From: Haemophilus parahaemolyticus
Lineage (GTDB): Bacteria > Pseudomonadota > Gammaproteobacteria > Enterobacterales > Pasteurellaceae
Assembly (NCBI RefSeq): GCF_002015035.1
Contig: NZ_MUXY01000012.1
Coordinates: forward strand, 1-47,683
Direction: 5' to 3'
Length of the DNA: 47,683 bases
A program made the translations under genes and the position numbers. The stretch's first letter is position 1. Each line of letters starts with the position of its first letter. Shown piece after piece: positions 25,674 to 36,862 of the stretch. The notes below the pieces were generated by a model. The model was not told where the DNA came from and did not search any database. It was given only the letters and a program-made list of their open reading frames with translations.

Positions 25674-27530
25674 TTATTTTTCCTCTTCTTTGCGAATTTC
25701 CTCTTTTTCTTCTTCCAAGATCTCAGCAGCCTCTTCATTCAAAGCTTTAGCATCACAATGCGGTTTGATGAAAGGTTTTGGTGTCCAATATTTTTTCACA
25801 ATTTCGCTAGAAAAGCCGTGAAGAACCTCCTCATTTAAGCGATCTTGGTCGAGCGATCTCACTTCGGCAATCACTTCATCCGCTTCTACTTGATTAATGC
25901 CGAGTTTCATTAAGGTGGCTCGGCTTAAAGTTAAGGCAGATTCAAACGTTTCACGCACAATAAAGTCTACATCCTGTTTGATCAAACTTACCGTCGTTTG
26001 GCGGTCGTATGTTCGGGTTAAAATTGGCAATTCTGGGTAAGCCTCTTTTAATTGACTTACAATTGCTTCAATGCGGTCAGTATCATTAATCCCAATCACG
26101 ACACATTTAGCTTTTTCTATGCCTGCTGCTTGAAGCACATCTAAGCGAATGCCATCACCATAGTACACTTTAAAACCGAATTTCGCCGCAGCACGGATAT
26201 TATCGATATTGCGGTCAATCACGGCTACATTGATTCCCCGTAGTAATAAAGTTTGACAAACAATTTGGCTGAAACGACCAAAACCAAGCACAAGTACGGT
26301 GTCTTCTAAATCCACAATGGGGTCGAGATCGTGATTATTCTGCTGCGTATTTTGTTTGTTTTCTGCTCGTAGAGTGACTATTCGTGCAAGCTGAGTAATC
26401 AATGGTGAAAATAACATAGAAAGGATGACTGCAGCGGTAAAAGTTGCATTTTCATGGGCTGACATTACACTAGCAGAAGTTGCCGCAGAAAAGAGTACGA
26501 ATGCAAATTCCCCTCCATGAGCAAGTAGTGCCATACGCCCAAAGGCTTCACGATGTTGTAAGCGGGTTAAACGTGCGACAAAATAAACCGCTAAACCTTT
26601 GCCTAAAATGTAGAGGCAAACAATACCGAGTAATAAAAAGAGGTGGTTGAATACAAGGCTTAAATCCAGTGACATTCCCACGCCCATAAAGAAAAGCCCA
26701 AGTAATAAACCTCTAAATGGCTCAATATCCGCTTCTAATTCGTGACGGAATGACGATTCTGAGAGCATTACACCCGCAACAAATGCCCCCATCGCCATTG
26801 ATAATCCCCCCAGTTCCATTGTTAAAGCTGCACCAAGTACAACGAGTAATGCAGCCGCGGTCATCATTTCTCTTACACGTGCTTTAGAAATGAGGCGAAA
26901 CAAGGGATTCATTAACCATTTGCCTGAAATGATTAAACCAACAACTGCCGCAAGTGCAATGCCAATAGACATCCAATCCGTTGTATGTTTTGCATCGGCT
27001 GAATTCGGTACTAAAAAAGCAATAGATGCTAAAAGTGGCACAATCGCTAAATCTTCAAAAATTAGCGTGGATATCACCCGTTGCCCTTTTGGCGTACTAG
27101 TAATACCACGATCTTCTAAAGTCTGCATAACAATAGCGGTAGAAGATAAGGTAAATCCCATCCCCGCAATAAAAGCAACTTCTTTCGAAAGATTAAGCAA
27201 GTAAATTCCAGCAAAGGTCAGCAAGCAGCCACAAAGTGCCACTTGCAAGAATCCTCGCCCAAAAATCGCTTTTCGCATTGCCCAAAGACGTTCAGGGTGC
27301 ATTTCCAATCCAATAATGAATAGGAACATTACCACGCCCAGTTCAGCTAAATGCACAACAGCAGTAGGATCTTGGATAACACCAAATACAGATGGGCCAA
27401 TTAAACAACCTGCAACTAAATAGCCTAACACGCTACCTAGCCCAAGACGTTTAAAAAGTGGCACAATAGTGACGCTTGAGGCAAGCAAAATCACCGTTTT
27501 AATCAGCTCTGGACTGGCAACACTCGACAT
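25674..27530 (-). CDS. kefB: Kef-type monovalent cation:proton antiporter
   Basis: CPA2-family potassium efflux antiporter of 618 residues. The N-terminal part, about 10-385, has 11-13 membrane segments. A Rossmann-type RCK/TrkA-N domain begins about 405 (VLVLGFGRFSQIVCQ, VAVIDRNIDN, VYYGDGIRLDVL). The tail after about 585 is very Glu-rich. KefB/KefC relatives are gated by glutathione adducts and protect against electrophiles such as methylglyoxal; whether this one is the B or C type is unclear. The ATG at 27528-27530 has GAGGA upstream and is preferred over an in-frame TTG at 27542. It is divergent from yeaL. gloC elsewhere in the window serves the same detoxification route. Confidence 0.88.
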   Translation of the reverse strand: MSSVASPELIKTVILLASSVTIVPLFKRLGLGSVLGYLVAGCLIGPSVFGVIQDPTAVVHLAELGVVMFLFIIGLEMHPERLWAMRKAIFGRGFLQVALCGCLLTFAGIYLLNLSKEVAFIAGMGFTLSSTAIVMQTLEDRGITSTPKGQRVISTLIFEDLAIVPLLASIAFLVPNSADAKHTTDWMSIGIALAAVVGLIISGKWLMNPLFRLISKARVREMMTAAALLVVLGAALTMELGGLSMAMGAFVAGVMLSESSFRHELEADIEPFRGLLLGLFFMGVGMSLDLSLVFNHLFLLLGIVCLYILGKGLAVYFVARLTRLQHREAFGRMALLAHGGEFAFVLFSAATSASVMSAHENATFTAAVILSMLFSPLITQLARIVTLRAENKQNTQQNNHDLDPIVDLEDTVLVLGFGRFSQIVCQTLLLRGINVAVIDRNIDNIRAAAKFGFKVYYGDGIRLDVLQAAGIEKAKCVVIGINDTDRIEAIVSQLKEAYPELPILTRTYDRQTTVSLIKQDVDFIVRETFESALTLSRATLMKLGINQVEADEVIAEVRSLDQDRLNEEVLHGFSSEIVKKYWTPKPFIKPHCDAKALNEEAAEILEEEKEEIRKEEEK

Positions 27531-27613
27531 AAAATTCCTCAAAAAATAATCAGTAAATTCTTTTTCATTTTATCGTTTTAGTTGGAAATAAAAAACACAC
27601 TAATTGGATAAAT

Positions 27614-27622
27614 TGCTATAAT
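27614..27622 (+). promoter_or_regulatory. Extended -10 promoter of yeaL
   Basis: TGCTATAAT is a perfect extended -10 element, 33 bases before the yeaL ATG. Extended -10 promoters do not need a good -35, and none is visible. Confidence 0.55.
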
Positions 27623-27654
27623 TTATGCTCTTATTTTTCACTTCTGGAATGATT

Positions 27655-28107
27655 ATGTCATTACAATTAAATATGATTGCCCTCTTGCTTATTGTATTAC
27701 TGATTTTAGGCGTAATAAGTCACAATAATGCAATTACCATTTCTGCAGCAGTGCTGTTAATTATGCAGCAAACGCTCCTTTCAAAATATATTCCTTGGAT
27801 TGACCAATACGGTTTAAAAATCGGGATTATTATCCTGACTCTTGGCGTATTAAGCCCACTCGTTTCTGGCAAAATCCAGCTGCCTGAACTCTCTTATTTT
27901 GTACATTGGAAAATGTTTGCCTCAATTGCAGTAGGCGTACTCGTCGCTTGGATTGCTGGTAAAGGCGTAGATCTAATGACAACTCAACCTGTTCTGGTTA
28001 CGGGGTTAATGATTGGCACAGTCATTGGCGTTTCATTTTTCGGTGGGATTCCTGTTGGACCGTTAATTGCCGCAGGGATTTTGGCGCTAGTGATTGGAAA
28101 GTTTTAG
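27655..28107 (+). CDS. yeaL: UPF0756 membrane protein (YeaL family)
   Basis: Small inner-membrane protein of the UPF0756/DUF441 family, 150 residues, close to the usual length of about 148-150. It has four hydrophobic segments at about 5-45, 55-70, 85-105 and 115-150. The sequence is rich in Ile, Leu, Val and Gly, with the C-terminal [16 protein letters not shown] typical of the family. Function is unknown. Of three possible ATGs I chose 27655, seven bases after GGA; starts at 27649 or 27625 lack a ribosome site. It is monocistronic. Confidence 0.88.
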   Translation: MSLQLNMIALLLIVLLILGVISHNNAITISAAVLLIMQQTLLSKYIPWIDQYGLKIGIIILTLGVLSPLVSGKIQLPELSYFVHWKMFASIAVGVLVAWIAGKGVDLMTTQPVLVTGLMIGTVIGVSFFGGIPVGPLIAAGILALVIGKF

Positions 28108-28121
28108 GAAAATAAAAACGA

Positions 28122-28150
28122 GCGGTAAATTCTTAAGGAAAATTTACCGC
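28122..28150. terminator. Paired-uptake-signal terminator between yeaL and htrA
   Basis: GCGGTAAATT (28122-28131) is exactly inverted at 28141-28150 (AATTTACCGC). On the minus strand the stem is followed by CTCGTTTTTATTTT, on the plus strand by TTGTTAG. It serves convergent yeaL and htrA and is built from two inverted uptake-signal cores. Confidence 0.65.
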
Positions 28151-28177
28151 TTGTTAGATAGAATGCTCTCGCAATTA

Positions 28178-28197
28178 GGGAGGAGATATTCTCTCCC
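28178..28197. repeat. Hairpin after htrA
   Basis: GGGAGGAGA (28178-28186) pairs, with one bulged base, with TCTCTCCC (28190-28197). It lies 11 bases past the htrA stop on the minus strand. The sequence resembles the purine-rich arms at 36762-36773. Confidence 0.4.
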
Positions 28198-28207
28198 CCG
28201 ATAAAAA

Positions 28208-29623
28208 CTACTGAACCATCAAGAAGAAATTTGCACCATCACGTACGATATTTAAATAAACCACTGATGGTTTTTCACTCAATACCTTGCGTAGCTCACT
28301 TACATTCTCAACACGATGACGGTTTATACCAATGATTAAATCGCCTTTTTTCAATCCACGTGCTTCGGCTAATGATCCTTTTTCAACTTTAGTAATTGAA
28401 ACGCCTTTCACGCCTTTTTCATCTTGATTAGTATATTCTGCCCCCTTCAATTCTGGCAATAAATCTGTAACTGAGCTTGTACTGCCAATTTCAGATTGAA
28501 GCGTTACTTTCGTTTTTGCGGTTTTACCATCGCGTAAGTAAGTTAATTCAATATCTTTGCCAACACCAGAGGTTGCGATTTTCGCACGCAATTCACTGAA
28601 ACTATGTAATTTTTGACCGTTTAATTCAGTAATCACATCGCCTGCTTTTAAGCCTGCTTTTGCGGCTGCCGATTCTGGGAATACTTCGCTAATAAATGCT
28701 CCTTGTTGAGCATCTACACCAAATTCTTTCGCTAAATCTGCATTCAGCTCACCACCTTTAATACCAAGCATCCCACGTTTTACGTCCCCAAATTCGATGA
28801 TTTGTTGTACAAGGTTGTTCACCATATTCGATGGAATAGCAAAAGCGATACCCGCATTGCCACCACTTGGTGAGATAATAGCAGTGTTAATTCCGATTAA
28901 TTCGCCTTTTAAGTTGATTAATGGGCCACCAGAATTACCTTGGTTTACTGCCGCATCGGTTTGAATATAGTTTTGGTAACCCTCATCTGCATCGCCAGTT
29001 GAGCGACCTAATGCAGAAATAATGCCTGAAGTCACGGTTTGACCTAAACCAAATGGGTTACCAATTGCCACGCTAAAATCGCCCACGCGTAATTTATCTG
29101 AATCAGCAAATTTTAATGCCGTTAAGTTTTTCGGATTTTCGATTTGCACTAACGCCACGTCAGACTGCGGATCTGCACCTACCAATTTTGCTTTAAACTC
29201 TCGACCATCATCTAATTGAATCGTGATTTTATCCGCATCTTTGATAACGTGATTGTTCGTAATGACATAACCTTTTTCTGCGTTAATAATCACACCAGAA
29301 CCTAAACCACGGAATTGGCGAGGGCGAGAATCTCCGCCAAAGCGGTCGCTGAACATATCGCCAAAGAAAAATTGAAACTCTTCAGGCAAATCACGCATAC
29401 GGCTACGACCTTGATCTTCTTTCGCTTTACCTTCTACAGAGATGCTGACCACCGCTGGGCGGACTTTGTCTAACATATCAGCTAAAGATGGGGTTGCCTG
29501 ATTATTACTTTGCCCAGCCACTGCTGAGATAAATGGAATGTTGATTTCTGCTTTTGCTGGCATTGTTGCCATACCTAAAGCTAAAATTGATGTTGCGATA
29601 ATTGATTTTTTTAATGTTTTCAT
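28208..29623 (-). CDS. degQ: Periplasmic serine endoprotease DegQ/HtrA
   Basis: ATP-independent periplasmic protease and chaperone for misfolded envelope proteins. It has 471 residues with a signal peptide ending MPAKA (residue 25). The catalytic triad is H125 (TNNHVI), D155 (DPQSDVAL) and S231 (GNSGGPL). Two PDZ domains follow at about 275-365 and 385-471. The short linker before H125 fits DegQ or HtoA better than DegP, which has a longer LA loop. The family is often under sigma-E; I searched the upstream region and found no convincing sigma-E promoter. It is divergent from the mla operon. Confidence 0.94.
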   Translation of the reverse strand: MKTLKKSIIATSILALGMATMPAKAEINIPFISAVAGQSNNQATPSLADMLDKVRPAVVSISVEGKAKEDQGRSRMRDLPEEFQFFFGDMFSDRFGGDSRPRQFRGLGSGVIINAEKGYVITNNHVIKDADKITIQLDDGREFKAKLVGADPQSDVALVQIENPKNLTALKFADSDKLRVGDFSVAIGNPFGLGQTVTSGIISALGRSTGDADEGYQNYIQTDAAVNQGNSGGPLINLKGELIGINTAIISPSGGNAGIAFAIPSNMVNNLVQQIIEFGDVKRGMLGIKGGELNADLAKEFGVDAQQGAFISEVFPESAAAKAGLKAGDVITELNGQKLHSFSELRAKIATSGVGKDIELTYLRDGKTAKTKVTLQSEIGSTSSVTDLLPELKGAEYTNQDEKGVKGVSITKVEKGSLAEARGLKKGDLIIGINRHRVENVSELRKVLSEKPSVVYLNIVRDGANFFLMVQ

Positions 29624-29648
29624 ATTTGCTTTGTTTCCTAATTTATTC

Positions 29649-29755
29649 GTAGGGTGGGCAAAAATACCGTACTACGAGAGTGAATCCCACAAACAAGGCG
29701 AAATGAACTCCCACACCTTGCTCGTGTCTGATAGGACAGAAAAATTTTTAGAGAG
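29649..29755. repeat. Repeat-like non-coding sequence upstream of htrA
   Basis: The stretch begins GTAGGGTGGGCAAAAATA and contains the short related words CTCCCACACC and AATCCCACAAAC. The GTAGGGTG head is the same as that of the element at 42310-42390. No gene fits. It lies in the htrA leader region (minus strand) and is probably a degenerate dispersed repeat. Confidence 0.35.
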
Positions 29756-29813
29756 TTCTAAGCATTGTAAAATTTTCTAAAATTTGACCGCTATTTGAAA
29801 AATAAAAAGCATT

Positions 29814-29843
29814 TTGGCTTTATTTCGTTGGGTGGAGTATAAT
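29814..29843 (+). promoter_or_regulatory. Candidate promoter of the mla operon
   Basis: TTGGCT (29814-29819) and a perfect TATAAT (29838-29843) are 18 bases apart, 39 bases before the mlaF start. Confidence 0.55.
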
Positions 29844-29882
29844 TCACCTTCATTTTTGTATTTAAGAAAGGTATTAAATTCA

Positions 29883-30686
29883 ATGCAACACACTGAAAAC
29901 CTGGTTGAAGTAAACAACCTCACCTTTAAACGAGGGGAGAGAGTGATTTACGACAATCTCAATCTGCAGGTGCAGAAAGGTAAGGTGACAGCAATTATGG
30001 GGCCTTCTGGTATTGGTAAAACCACCTTATTACGCTTAATTGGTGGGCAACTTGTACCAGAATCAGGCGAGATTTTATTTGATGGGCAAAATGTTTGTAC
30101 CTCATCAAACAAAACGCTTTATCAAATCCGTCAAAGAATAGGAATGCTATTCCAATCGGGAGCGTTATTTACGGATTTATCCACATTTGACAATGTTGCC
30201 TACCCTATTCGTGAGCATACCAATTTGCCAGAAGAGTTAATTCGGAAATTGGTATTAATGAAATTAGAATCGGTTGGCTTACGCGGCGCGGCACAGTTAA
30301 TGCCATCAGAACTCTCTGGCGGTATGGCACGTCGTGTGGCACTTGCACGTGCAATTGCCTTAGATCCTGATTTGATTATGTATGACGAACCCTTTACAGG
30401 GCAAGACCCAATCAGTATGGGCGTGATTGTGGAGCTGATTAAAAAACTCAATCAGGCATTAAATTTAACCTCTATTGTGGTTTCACACGATGTAACTGAA
30501 GTGCTCAGCATTGCGGATTATGCCTATATTGTGGCAAATAAAACCGTAATTGCACAAGGCACGCCAGAACAATTGATGGAAAGCCAAGATCCACAAGTGG
30601 TGCAATTTTTGGCAGGTAAATCTGATGGCCCTGTGCATTTTCATTATCCTGCCCAAGATTATGTAGAGGATTTGTTTAATGATTAA
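29883..30686 (+). CDS. mlaF: Phospholipid ABC transporter ATPase MlaF
   Basis: Cytoplasmic ATPase of the MlaFEDB complex, which moves phospholipids between inner membrane and the periplasmic carrier MlaC to keep the outer membrane asymmetric. It has 267 residues: Walker A GPSGIGKT 40-47, signature LSGGMARR at about 145, Walker [11 protein letters not shown]-loop SHDV. A frame open to 29814 runs into the promoter, so the ATG at 29883 is chosen. The ribosome site AAAGG is rather far (about 12 bases). It is first in mlaFEDCB and overlaps mlaE by 8 bases. Confidence 0.95.
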   Translation: MQHTENLVEVNNLTFKRGERVIYDNLNLQVQKGKVTAIMGPSGIGKTTLLRLIGGQLVPESGEILFDGQNVCTSSNKTLYQIRQRIGMLFQSGALFTDLSTFDNVAYPIREHTNLPEELIRKLVLMKLESVGLRGAAQLMPSELSGGMARRVALARAIALDPDLIMYDEPFTGQDPISMGVIVELIKKLNQALNLTSIVVSHDVTEVLSIADYAYIVANKTVIAQGTPEQLMESQDPQVVQFLAGKSDGPVHFHYPAQDYVEDLFND

Positions 30687-31455
30687 CTTTATTACTCAAA
30701 TTGGGGCTTCAACTATCCAATTTATCCGTGCATTCGGGCGCGCTGCTTTTATGCTATGGGGTGCATTGATTGGTAAGCCACAATTTCGCAAACATACGCC
30801 ACTTTTAATCAAGCAACTGCACGTAGTCGGCGTGCAATCTTTGCTGATTATTATGCTTTCAGGCTTATTTATCGGGATGGTGTTAGGCTTACAAGGTTAT
30901 GTGGTATTAGTCGATTTCGCGGCAGAAAGTAGTTTAGGCACATTGGTTTCGCTTTCACTATTACGTGAACTTGGGCCTGTCGTCACCGCCTTACTTTTCG
31001 CTGGGCGAGCAGGATCGGCATTAACCGCAGAAATTGGCTTAATGAAAGCGACCGAACAACTTTCTAGCCTTGAAATGATGGCGGTTGATCCACTGCGTCG
31101 AATTATCGCACCACGTTTTTGGGCAGGGGTCATTTCAATGCCAATCCTTGCCGTGATTTTTACCGCAATTGGTATTTGGGGCGGTTCACTTGTCGGTGTC
31201 GATTGGAAAGGTGTTGATTCAGGTAGCTTCTGGGCAGTAATGCAAAACTCTGTTCACGTAAGCGACCTAGTCAATGGCTTTGTAAAAAGCGTGATTTTTG
31301 CTTTAGCCGTGGTTTGGATTGCGTTGTTTAATGGCTACGATTCCACACCAACCTCAGAAGGTATTAGCCAAGCAACAACTAAAACCGTTGTTCACGCTTC
31401 ATTAGTGATTTTAGGCTTAGATTTTATTTTAACTGCCATTATGTTTGGTGGTTAA
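30679..31455 (+). CDS. mlaE: Phospholipid ABC transporter permease MlaE
   Basis: Inner-membrane permease subunit of the Mla phospholipid transport complex. It has 258 residues with about five membrane segments: near 50-85, 95-120, 145-175, 195-215 and 235-258. The family block [20 protein letters not shown] at about 93-112 is intact. The start codon lies inside the end of mlaF (ATGATTAA overlap), which points to translational coupling and balanced subunits. Confidence 0.95.
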   Translation: MINFITQIGASTIQFIRAFGRAAFMLWGALIGKPQFRKHTPLLIKQLHVVGVQSLLIIMLSGLFIGMVLGLQGYVVLVDFAAESSLGTLVSLSLLRELGPVVTALLFAGRAGSALTAEIGLMKATEQLSSLEMMAVDPLRRIIAPRFWAGVISMPILAVIFTAIGIWGGSLVGVDWKGVDSGSFWAVMQNSVHVSDLVNGFVKSVIFALAVVWIALFNGYDSTPTSEGISQATTKTVVHASLVILGLDFILTAIMFGG

Positions 31456-31479
31456 TCCATTTCAATGAAAGGAAATACA

Positions 31480-32007
31480 ATGCGTCAATCAATTAAATAT
31501 GAATTTTGGGTAGGTTTATTTGTGCTACTCGGCTTATTAGGCTTGGCATTTTTAGGACTTAGAGTTGCCAACGTGCAAGGTTTTAGTTCAGAAAAAACTT
31601 ACATGCTTTACGCAACTTTCGATAATATCGGCGGACTAAAAGTGCGAGCACCGATTAAGGTTGGTGGCGTGGTTGTTGGTCGTGTGTCAAATATTCAGCT
31701 CGACGAACAAACCTACACCCCAAAAGTAACCTTAGCGGTTAATGAAGAATTTAACAAAATTCCAGATACCAGCTCACTCTCTATCAAAACTTCAGGGTTA
31801 TTGGGCGAACAATATATCGCACTAAACATCGGCTTTATGCTAGAAGGTGAAACGGAATACATGAAATCAGGCGATAGCTTTGCTGACACAAACTCAGCAA
31901 TGGTGTTAGAAGATTTAATCGGTCAGTTCCTGTATGGCGACAAAAAATCATCAGATGCTGAACCAAAAACTGAAGGTGAAAAAGCAGAAACACCTGCCAC
32001 ACCTTAA
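31480..32007 (+). CDS. mlaD: Phospholipid-binding MCE protein MlaD
   Basis: Membrane-anchored mammalian-cell-entry (MCE) domain protein, which in E. coli forms a hexameric ring over MlaE and channels lipid to MlaC. It has 175 residues: one N-terminal membrane helix at about 8-30, the MCE core at about 38-120 (FDNIGGLKVRAPIKVGGVVV), and a Glu/Lys/Ser-rich tail after 145. The ATG at 31480 follows AGGA by seven bases; an ATG at 31465 would add five residues. It follows mlaE by 24 bases. Confidence 0.94.
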   Translation: MRQSIKYEFWVGLFVLLGLLGLAFLGLRVANVQGFSSEKTYMLYATFDNIGGLKVRAPIKVGGVVVGRVSNIQLDEQTYTPKVTLAVNEEFNKIPDTSSLSIKTSGLLGEQYIALNIGFMLEGETEYMKSGDSFADTNSAMVLEDLIGQFLYGDKKSSDAEPKTEGEKAETPATP

Positions 32008-32019
32008 TTTTTATCTTAT

Positions 32020-32052
32020 AAGCGGTAAAATATTTACAAAAATTTACCGCTT
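32020..32052. repeat. Paired-uptake-signal hairpin between mlaD and mlaC
   Basis: AAGCGGTAAA (32020-32029) is exactly inverted at 32043-32052 (TTTACCGCTT), the second arm belonging to a full ACCGCTTGT core. It lies inside an operon and has no T-run after it. It may weaken transcription or protect mRNA ends. Confidence 0.6.
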
Positions 32053-32087
32053 GTAAATAAACTAACTTTATTTATGGAGTGTTTTTA

Positions 32088-32729
32088 ATGTTAAAACAAA
32101 TCAAAAAAATCATCGTTGCAGGTTTTCTTTCTGTAGCAACTTTATTCTCAAACCAAGCATTTGCAGAAACCAGCCCTTATGTATTGATGCAGCAAACAGC
32201 AGATAAACTGTTTAGTGACATCAAAGCCAACCAAGGCAAAATTAAATCAAATCCTGAATATTTACGTACCATCGTACGCAACGACTTAATGCCACACGTA
32301 CATGTAAAATACGCAGGTCAATTAGTCTTAGGTAAATCGCTTTCATCTGCAAACGAAGCACAGCGTGAAAAATTCTTTGATGCGTTTGGTCAATTTATTG
32401 AGCAATCTTATGCACAAGTATTAACGCAATATAGCGATCAAAAAGTAGAAATCGAAAGTGAAAAACCGACAGATGGAAAATCTATCGTGACTATTCGCGT
32501 AAATGTAATTTCAGCTAACAATGCACCGCCAATCAAACTTGATTTCAAATGGCGTAAAAACAGCCGTACTGGTGAATGGCAAGCATATGATATGGCAGCA
32601 GAAAACGTAAGTATGGTGGCTACCAAACAAAATGAGTGGAGTAGTATTTTACGTCAACAAGGTATTGATACATTAACTGCTCAAGTTGCACAATCTGCAA
32701 AACAACCGATTACACTTTCTAAAAAATAA
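32088..32729 (+). CDS. mlaC: Periplasmic phospholipid carrier MlaC
   Basis: Soluble periplasmic protein that ferries phospholipid between the outer-membrane MlaA complex and MlaFEDB. It has 213 residues with a signal peptide of about 26 residues ending NQAFA. The mature domain (MlaC/Ttg2D family, about 30-200) includes FFDAFGQFIEQSYA, IVTIRVNVIS and WQAYDMAAENVSMV. The ATG at 32088 lies eight bases after GGAG; an in-frame GTG at 32079 is less likely. mlaA is not in the window. Confidence 0.94.
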   Translation: MLKQIKKIIVAGFLSVATLFSNQAFAETSPYVLMQQTADKLFSDIKANQGKIKSNPEYLRTIVRNDLMPHVHVKYAGQLVLGKSLSSANEAQREKFFDAFGQFIEQSYAQVLTQYSDQKVEIESEKPTDGKSIVTIRVNVISANNAPPIKLDFKWRKNSRTGEWQAYDMAAENVSMVATKQNEWSSILRQQGIDTLTAQVAQSAKQPITLSKK

Positions 32730-32733
32730 TAGT

Positions 32734-33087
32734 ATGAAGCCCGAAAAAACATTACAATGGAGCGTTTTTCAGAATAATGAAAGCCAAGTAGTGCAATTAA
32801 AAGGCGAATTAACTCGTGCCACGTTGCGCCCATTATGGGAGCAACGTGCTTCTTTTTTACAAACCAATGCTAATCAATCCCTTTATTGGGATTTAGCTCA
32901 ACTTGCACGTATTGATTCGGCTGGCTTCGCTTTCCTCACTGAATTATTAAACCATTACGGAAAACAGACAAAAAATAGCTTAATTCACGTGCCTGAAGTG
33001 ATTAAAACACTTGCTGAACTTTATGGCTTAAACGACTGGATTAAGCAATATATCTCCAACAAGAATCAAGATGTTATTAATGCCTAA
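32734..33087 (+). CDS. mlaB: Mla complex STAS-domain subunit MlaB
   Basis: Small cytoplasmic STAS-domain protein of 117 residues that binds MlaF and is needed for its ATPase activity. The STAS signature LARIDSAGFAFLTEL is at about 55-69, with the conserved Asp-Ser pair. The ATG at 32734 is four bases after the mlaC stop. The upstream in-frame ATG at 32686 lies inside mlaC and is rejected. It overlaps the region where ibaG may start. Confidence 0.9.
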   Translation: MKPEKTLQWSVFQNNESQVVQLKGELTRATLRPLWEQRASFLQTNANQSLYWDLAQLARIDSAGFAFLTELLNHYGKQTKNSLIHVPEVIKTLAELYGLNDWIKQYISNKNQDVINA

Positions 33088-33103
33088 GGAATCCGATCAA
33101 CTT

Positions 33104-33364
33104 ATGGAACTCGCTCAAATCGAAAACTTATTAAAAGAACACCTCACAGATGCAACTGAAATCCACGTTCAAGGCGAAAATGCACACTTCGGCGTGATTG
33201 TGGTAAGCGATACACTTGCCTCACTTTCACGCGTAAAACAGCAACAAGCGGTTTACGCACCACTCGGAGAACTTTTCTCAAGTAATATTATTCACGCTTT
33301 GACTATTAAAGTGTTCTCAACCGAACAATGGAAAAAAGAACGCTTATTGAATATGGCAGGTTAA
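33104..33364 (+). CDS. ibaG: BolA-family protein IbaG
   Basis: BolA-like protein of 86 residues, homologous to E. coli IbaG (YrbA), which sits in the same place after mlaB and before murA. BolA proteins partner with monothiol glutaredoxins that carry iron-sulfur clusters; IbaG is linked to acid stress. The core has HFGVIVVSDTLASLSRVKQQ and ALTIKVFSTEQW, with the family histidine in IIHALT. I chose the ATG at 33104 (MELAQIEN). An ATG at 33080 would add eight residues and overlap mlaB; an AAGGA lies between the two, somewhat far from 33104. Confidence 0.85.
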   Translation: MELAQIENLLKEHLTDATEIHVQGENAHFGVIVVSDTLASLSRVKQQQAVYAPLGELFSSNIIHALTIKVFSTEQWKKERLLNMAG

Positions 33365-33388
33365 TTATCGATACCACATATCTATTGT

Positions 33389-33433
33389 AGCAACTATGTT
33401 GCTCTTACTATAAAGGGCGAATTACATTCGCCC
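33389..33433. repeat. Two hairpins between ibaG and murA
   Basis: AGCAAC/GTTGCT (33389-33403) and GGGCGAA/TTCGCCC (33415-33433) form two small stems in the 171-base gap. The second lacks a T-run on either strand. They could end or attenuate the mla transcript before murA. Confidence 0.4.
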
Positions 33434-33526
33434 ATTACTCTAGGTATGATTTATGAAACAGCCACTACAAGCTACAAATTTCCTTCTAAAAAGTACCGCT
33501 TGTACACGACCAAATTCAATTATTAA

Positions 33527-34813
<1,287 letters not shown>

Positions 34814-34830
34814 TCTTCCATTTTAAACGT

Positions 34831-34860
34831 AAAAAGCGAGAAGTGATTTCTCGCTTTTTC
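34831..34860. terminator. Terminator shared by murA and the convergent unknown gene
   Basis: AAAAAGCGAGAA (34831-34842) is perfectly inverted at 34848-34859, with A- and T-runs as part of the stem on both sides. It works in both directions, 17 bases after murA and 6 bases after the stop of the gene at 34866. Confidence 0.85.
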
Positions 34861-34865
34861 TTTCT

Positions 34866-35483
34866 CTAACGATGACAAGCCTCATAAAGCGGTAATAATT
34901 CTCGAATAGTTTGCAAAATAAATTCTGCCGCATCAATTTTAGCCAAATCTTCCCGCTCAACATTTTTACCAATACACCAATAAGCCTCTTGATTTTCTAA
35001 CGTTAAATCACCAAGTTCTTTCAACTTTTTGAAATCGGCGTATTCACTTTCGTCACCTTGCCAAATATCAAAATCGTTATATTTTTCTCGATCCAAATTT
35101 TCCCACCATTGCTGATATTGCGGCAGTTTTACCTGTGAACGATCCGCACGATAACAATGCCAATCAAGACTAACTTGTAACCGTTTTCGGTTCAAAATAA
35201 CAGATAAAATCACCGCTGAATTTTGGTTAAATTCATACTTATAAAAGGTGAAAAAGTGTGCACGGACTTGCCAACCATTGCACCAACGCTCAATATGGGG
35301 CTCAGCAAATGGCATTCCCAATTTTCGGTAGACATCAAGGCTCAACGCTTTCCACTCCTCCCAATTTTCTTTGTATGTTGCCTTGATGATCGGAATATCC
35401 TCAGGGTAATATTTTTTCATTTGAGCAAATTGAAAGAAAGGAATATCAAAAATTTTGCAAAATTGACTATTTAACATTTGCAT
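34866..35483 (-). CDS. Uncharacterised 205-residue protein
   Basis: I cannot name this family. It has no signal peptide or membrane segment, and it is rich in Trp, Tyr, Lys and Glu. Aromatic motifs include RWCNGWQVRAHFFTFYKYEF (about 67-86), LDWHCYRADRSQV and QQWWENLDREKYNDFDIW. The C terminus (AEFILQTIRELLPLYEACHR) is helical. The start at 35481-35483 follows AGGAAAAA; a second ATG two codons later is possible. It lies between murA (convergent) and obgE (same strand, after a terminator), which gives no functional clue. Confidence 0.75.
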   Translation of the reverse strand: MQMLNSQFCKIFDIPFFQFAQMKKYYPEDIPIIKATYKENWEEWKALSLDVYRKLGMPFAEPHIERWCNGWQVRAHFFTFYKYEFNQNSAVILSVILNRKRLQVSLDWHCYRADRSQVKLPQYQQWWENLDREKYNDFDIWQGDESEYADFKKLKELGDLTLENQEAYWCIGKNVEREDLAKIDAAEFILQTIRELLPLYEACHR

Positions 35484-35494
35484 TTTTTCCTATT

Positions 35495-35520
35495 AAAAAG
35501 ACCGCTCGCAAGCAGTCTTC
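35495..35520 (-). terminator. Intrinsic terminator of obgE
   Basis: On the minus strand GACTGCT and AGCGGTC (35500-35517, one mismatch) form a stem followed by TTTTTAATAGG. One arm carries an uptake-signal-like ACCGCTCG. Confidence 0.6.
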
Positions 35521-35540
35521 TTTTTCATCTGATTTACCAA

Positions 35541-36728
<1,188 letters not shown>

Positions 36729-36739
36729 TTATTTTAGCT

Positions 36740-36854
36740 CCCCTCTTTAGAAAAGAGGGGCTGGAGGAGATTTGATAAGCGGTCTTTTTTGACCTATTTT
36801 TTGCAAATTGAGATCGCTGAAATCTCCTCTACCCCCTCTTTGAAAAAGAGGGGG
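36740..36854. repeat. Nested palindromic repeat (MITE-like) between argS and obgE
   Basis: Two arms, 36740-36773 and 36820-36854, are near-complete inverted copies. Each holds its own hairpin (CCCCTCTT...AAGAGGGG at 36740-36760; CCCCCTCTT...AAGAGGGGG around 36832-36854) and then GGAGGAGATTT or its complement. The 46-base centre has another small hairpin (GGTCTTTTTTGACC, 36781-36794). No reading frame is present. It looks like a dispersed non-coding palindromic element. Confidence 0.7.
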
Positions 36855-36862
36855 ATCTATCA

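Noticed and set aside
29700..29765. Possible sigma-E promoter of htrA (GAACTC ... TCTGT or TCAGA on the minus strand)
   Set aside because: The spacing between the -35-like and -10-like words is about 12 or 21 bases, not the required 15-17 or so, so the promoter is not supported.
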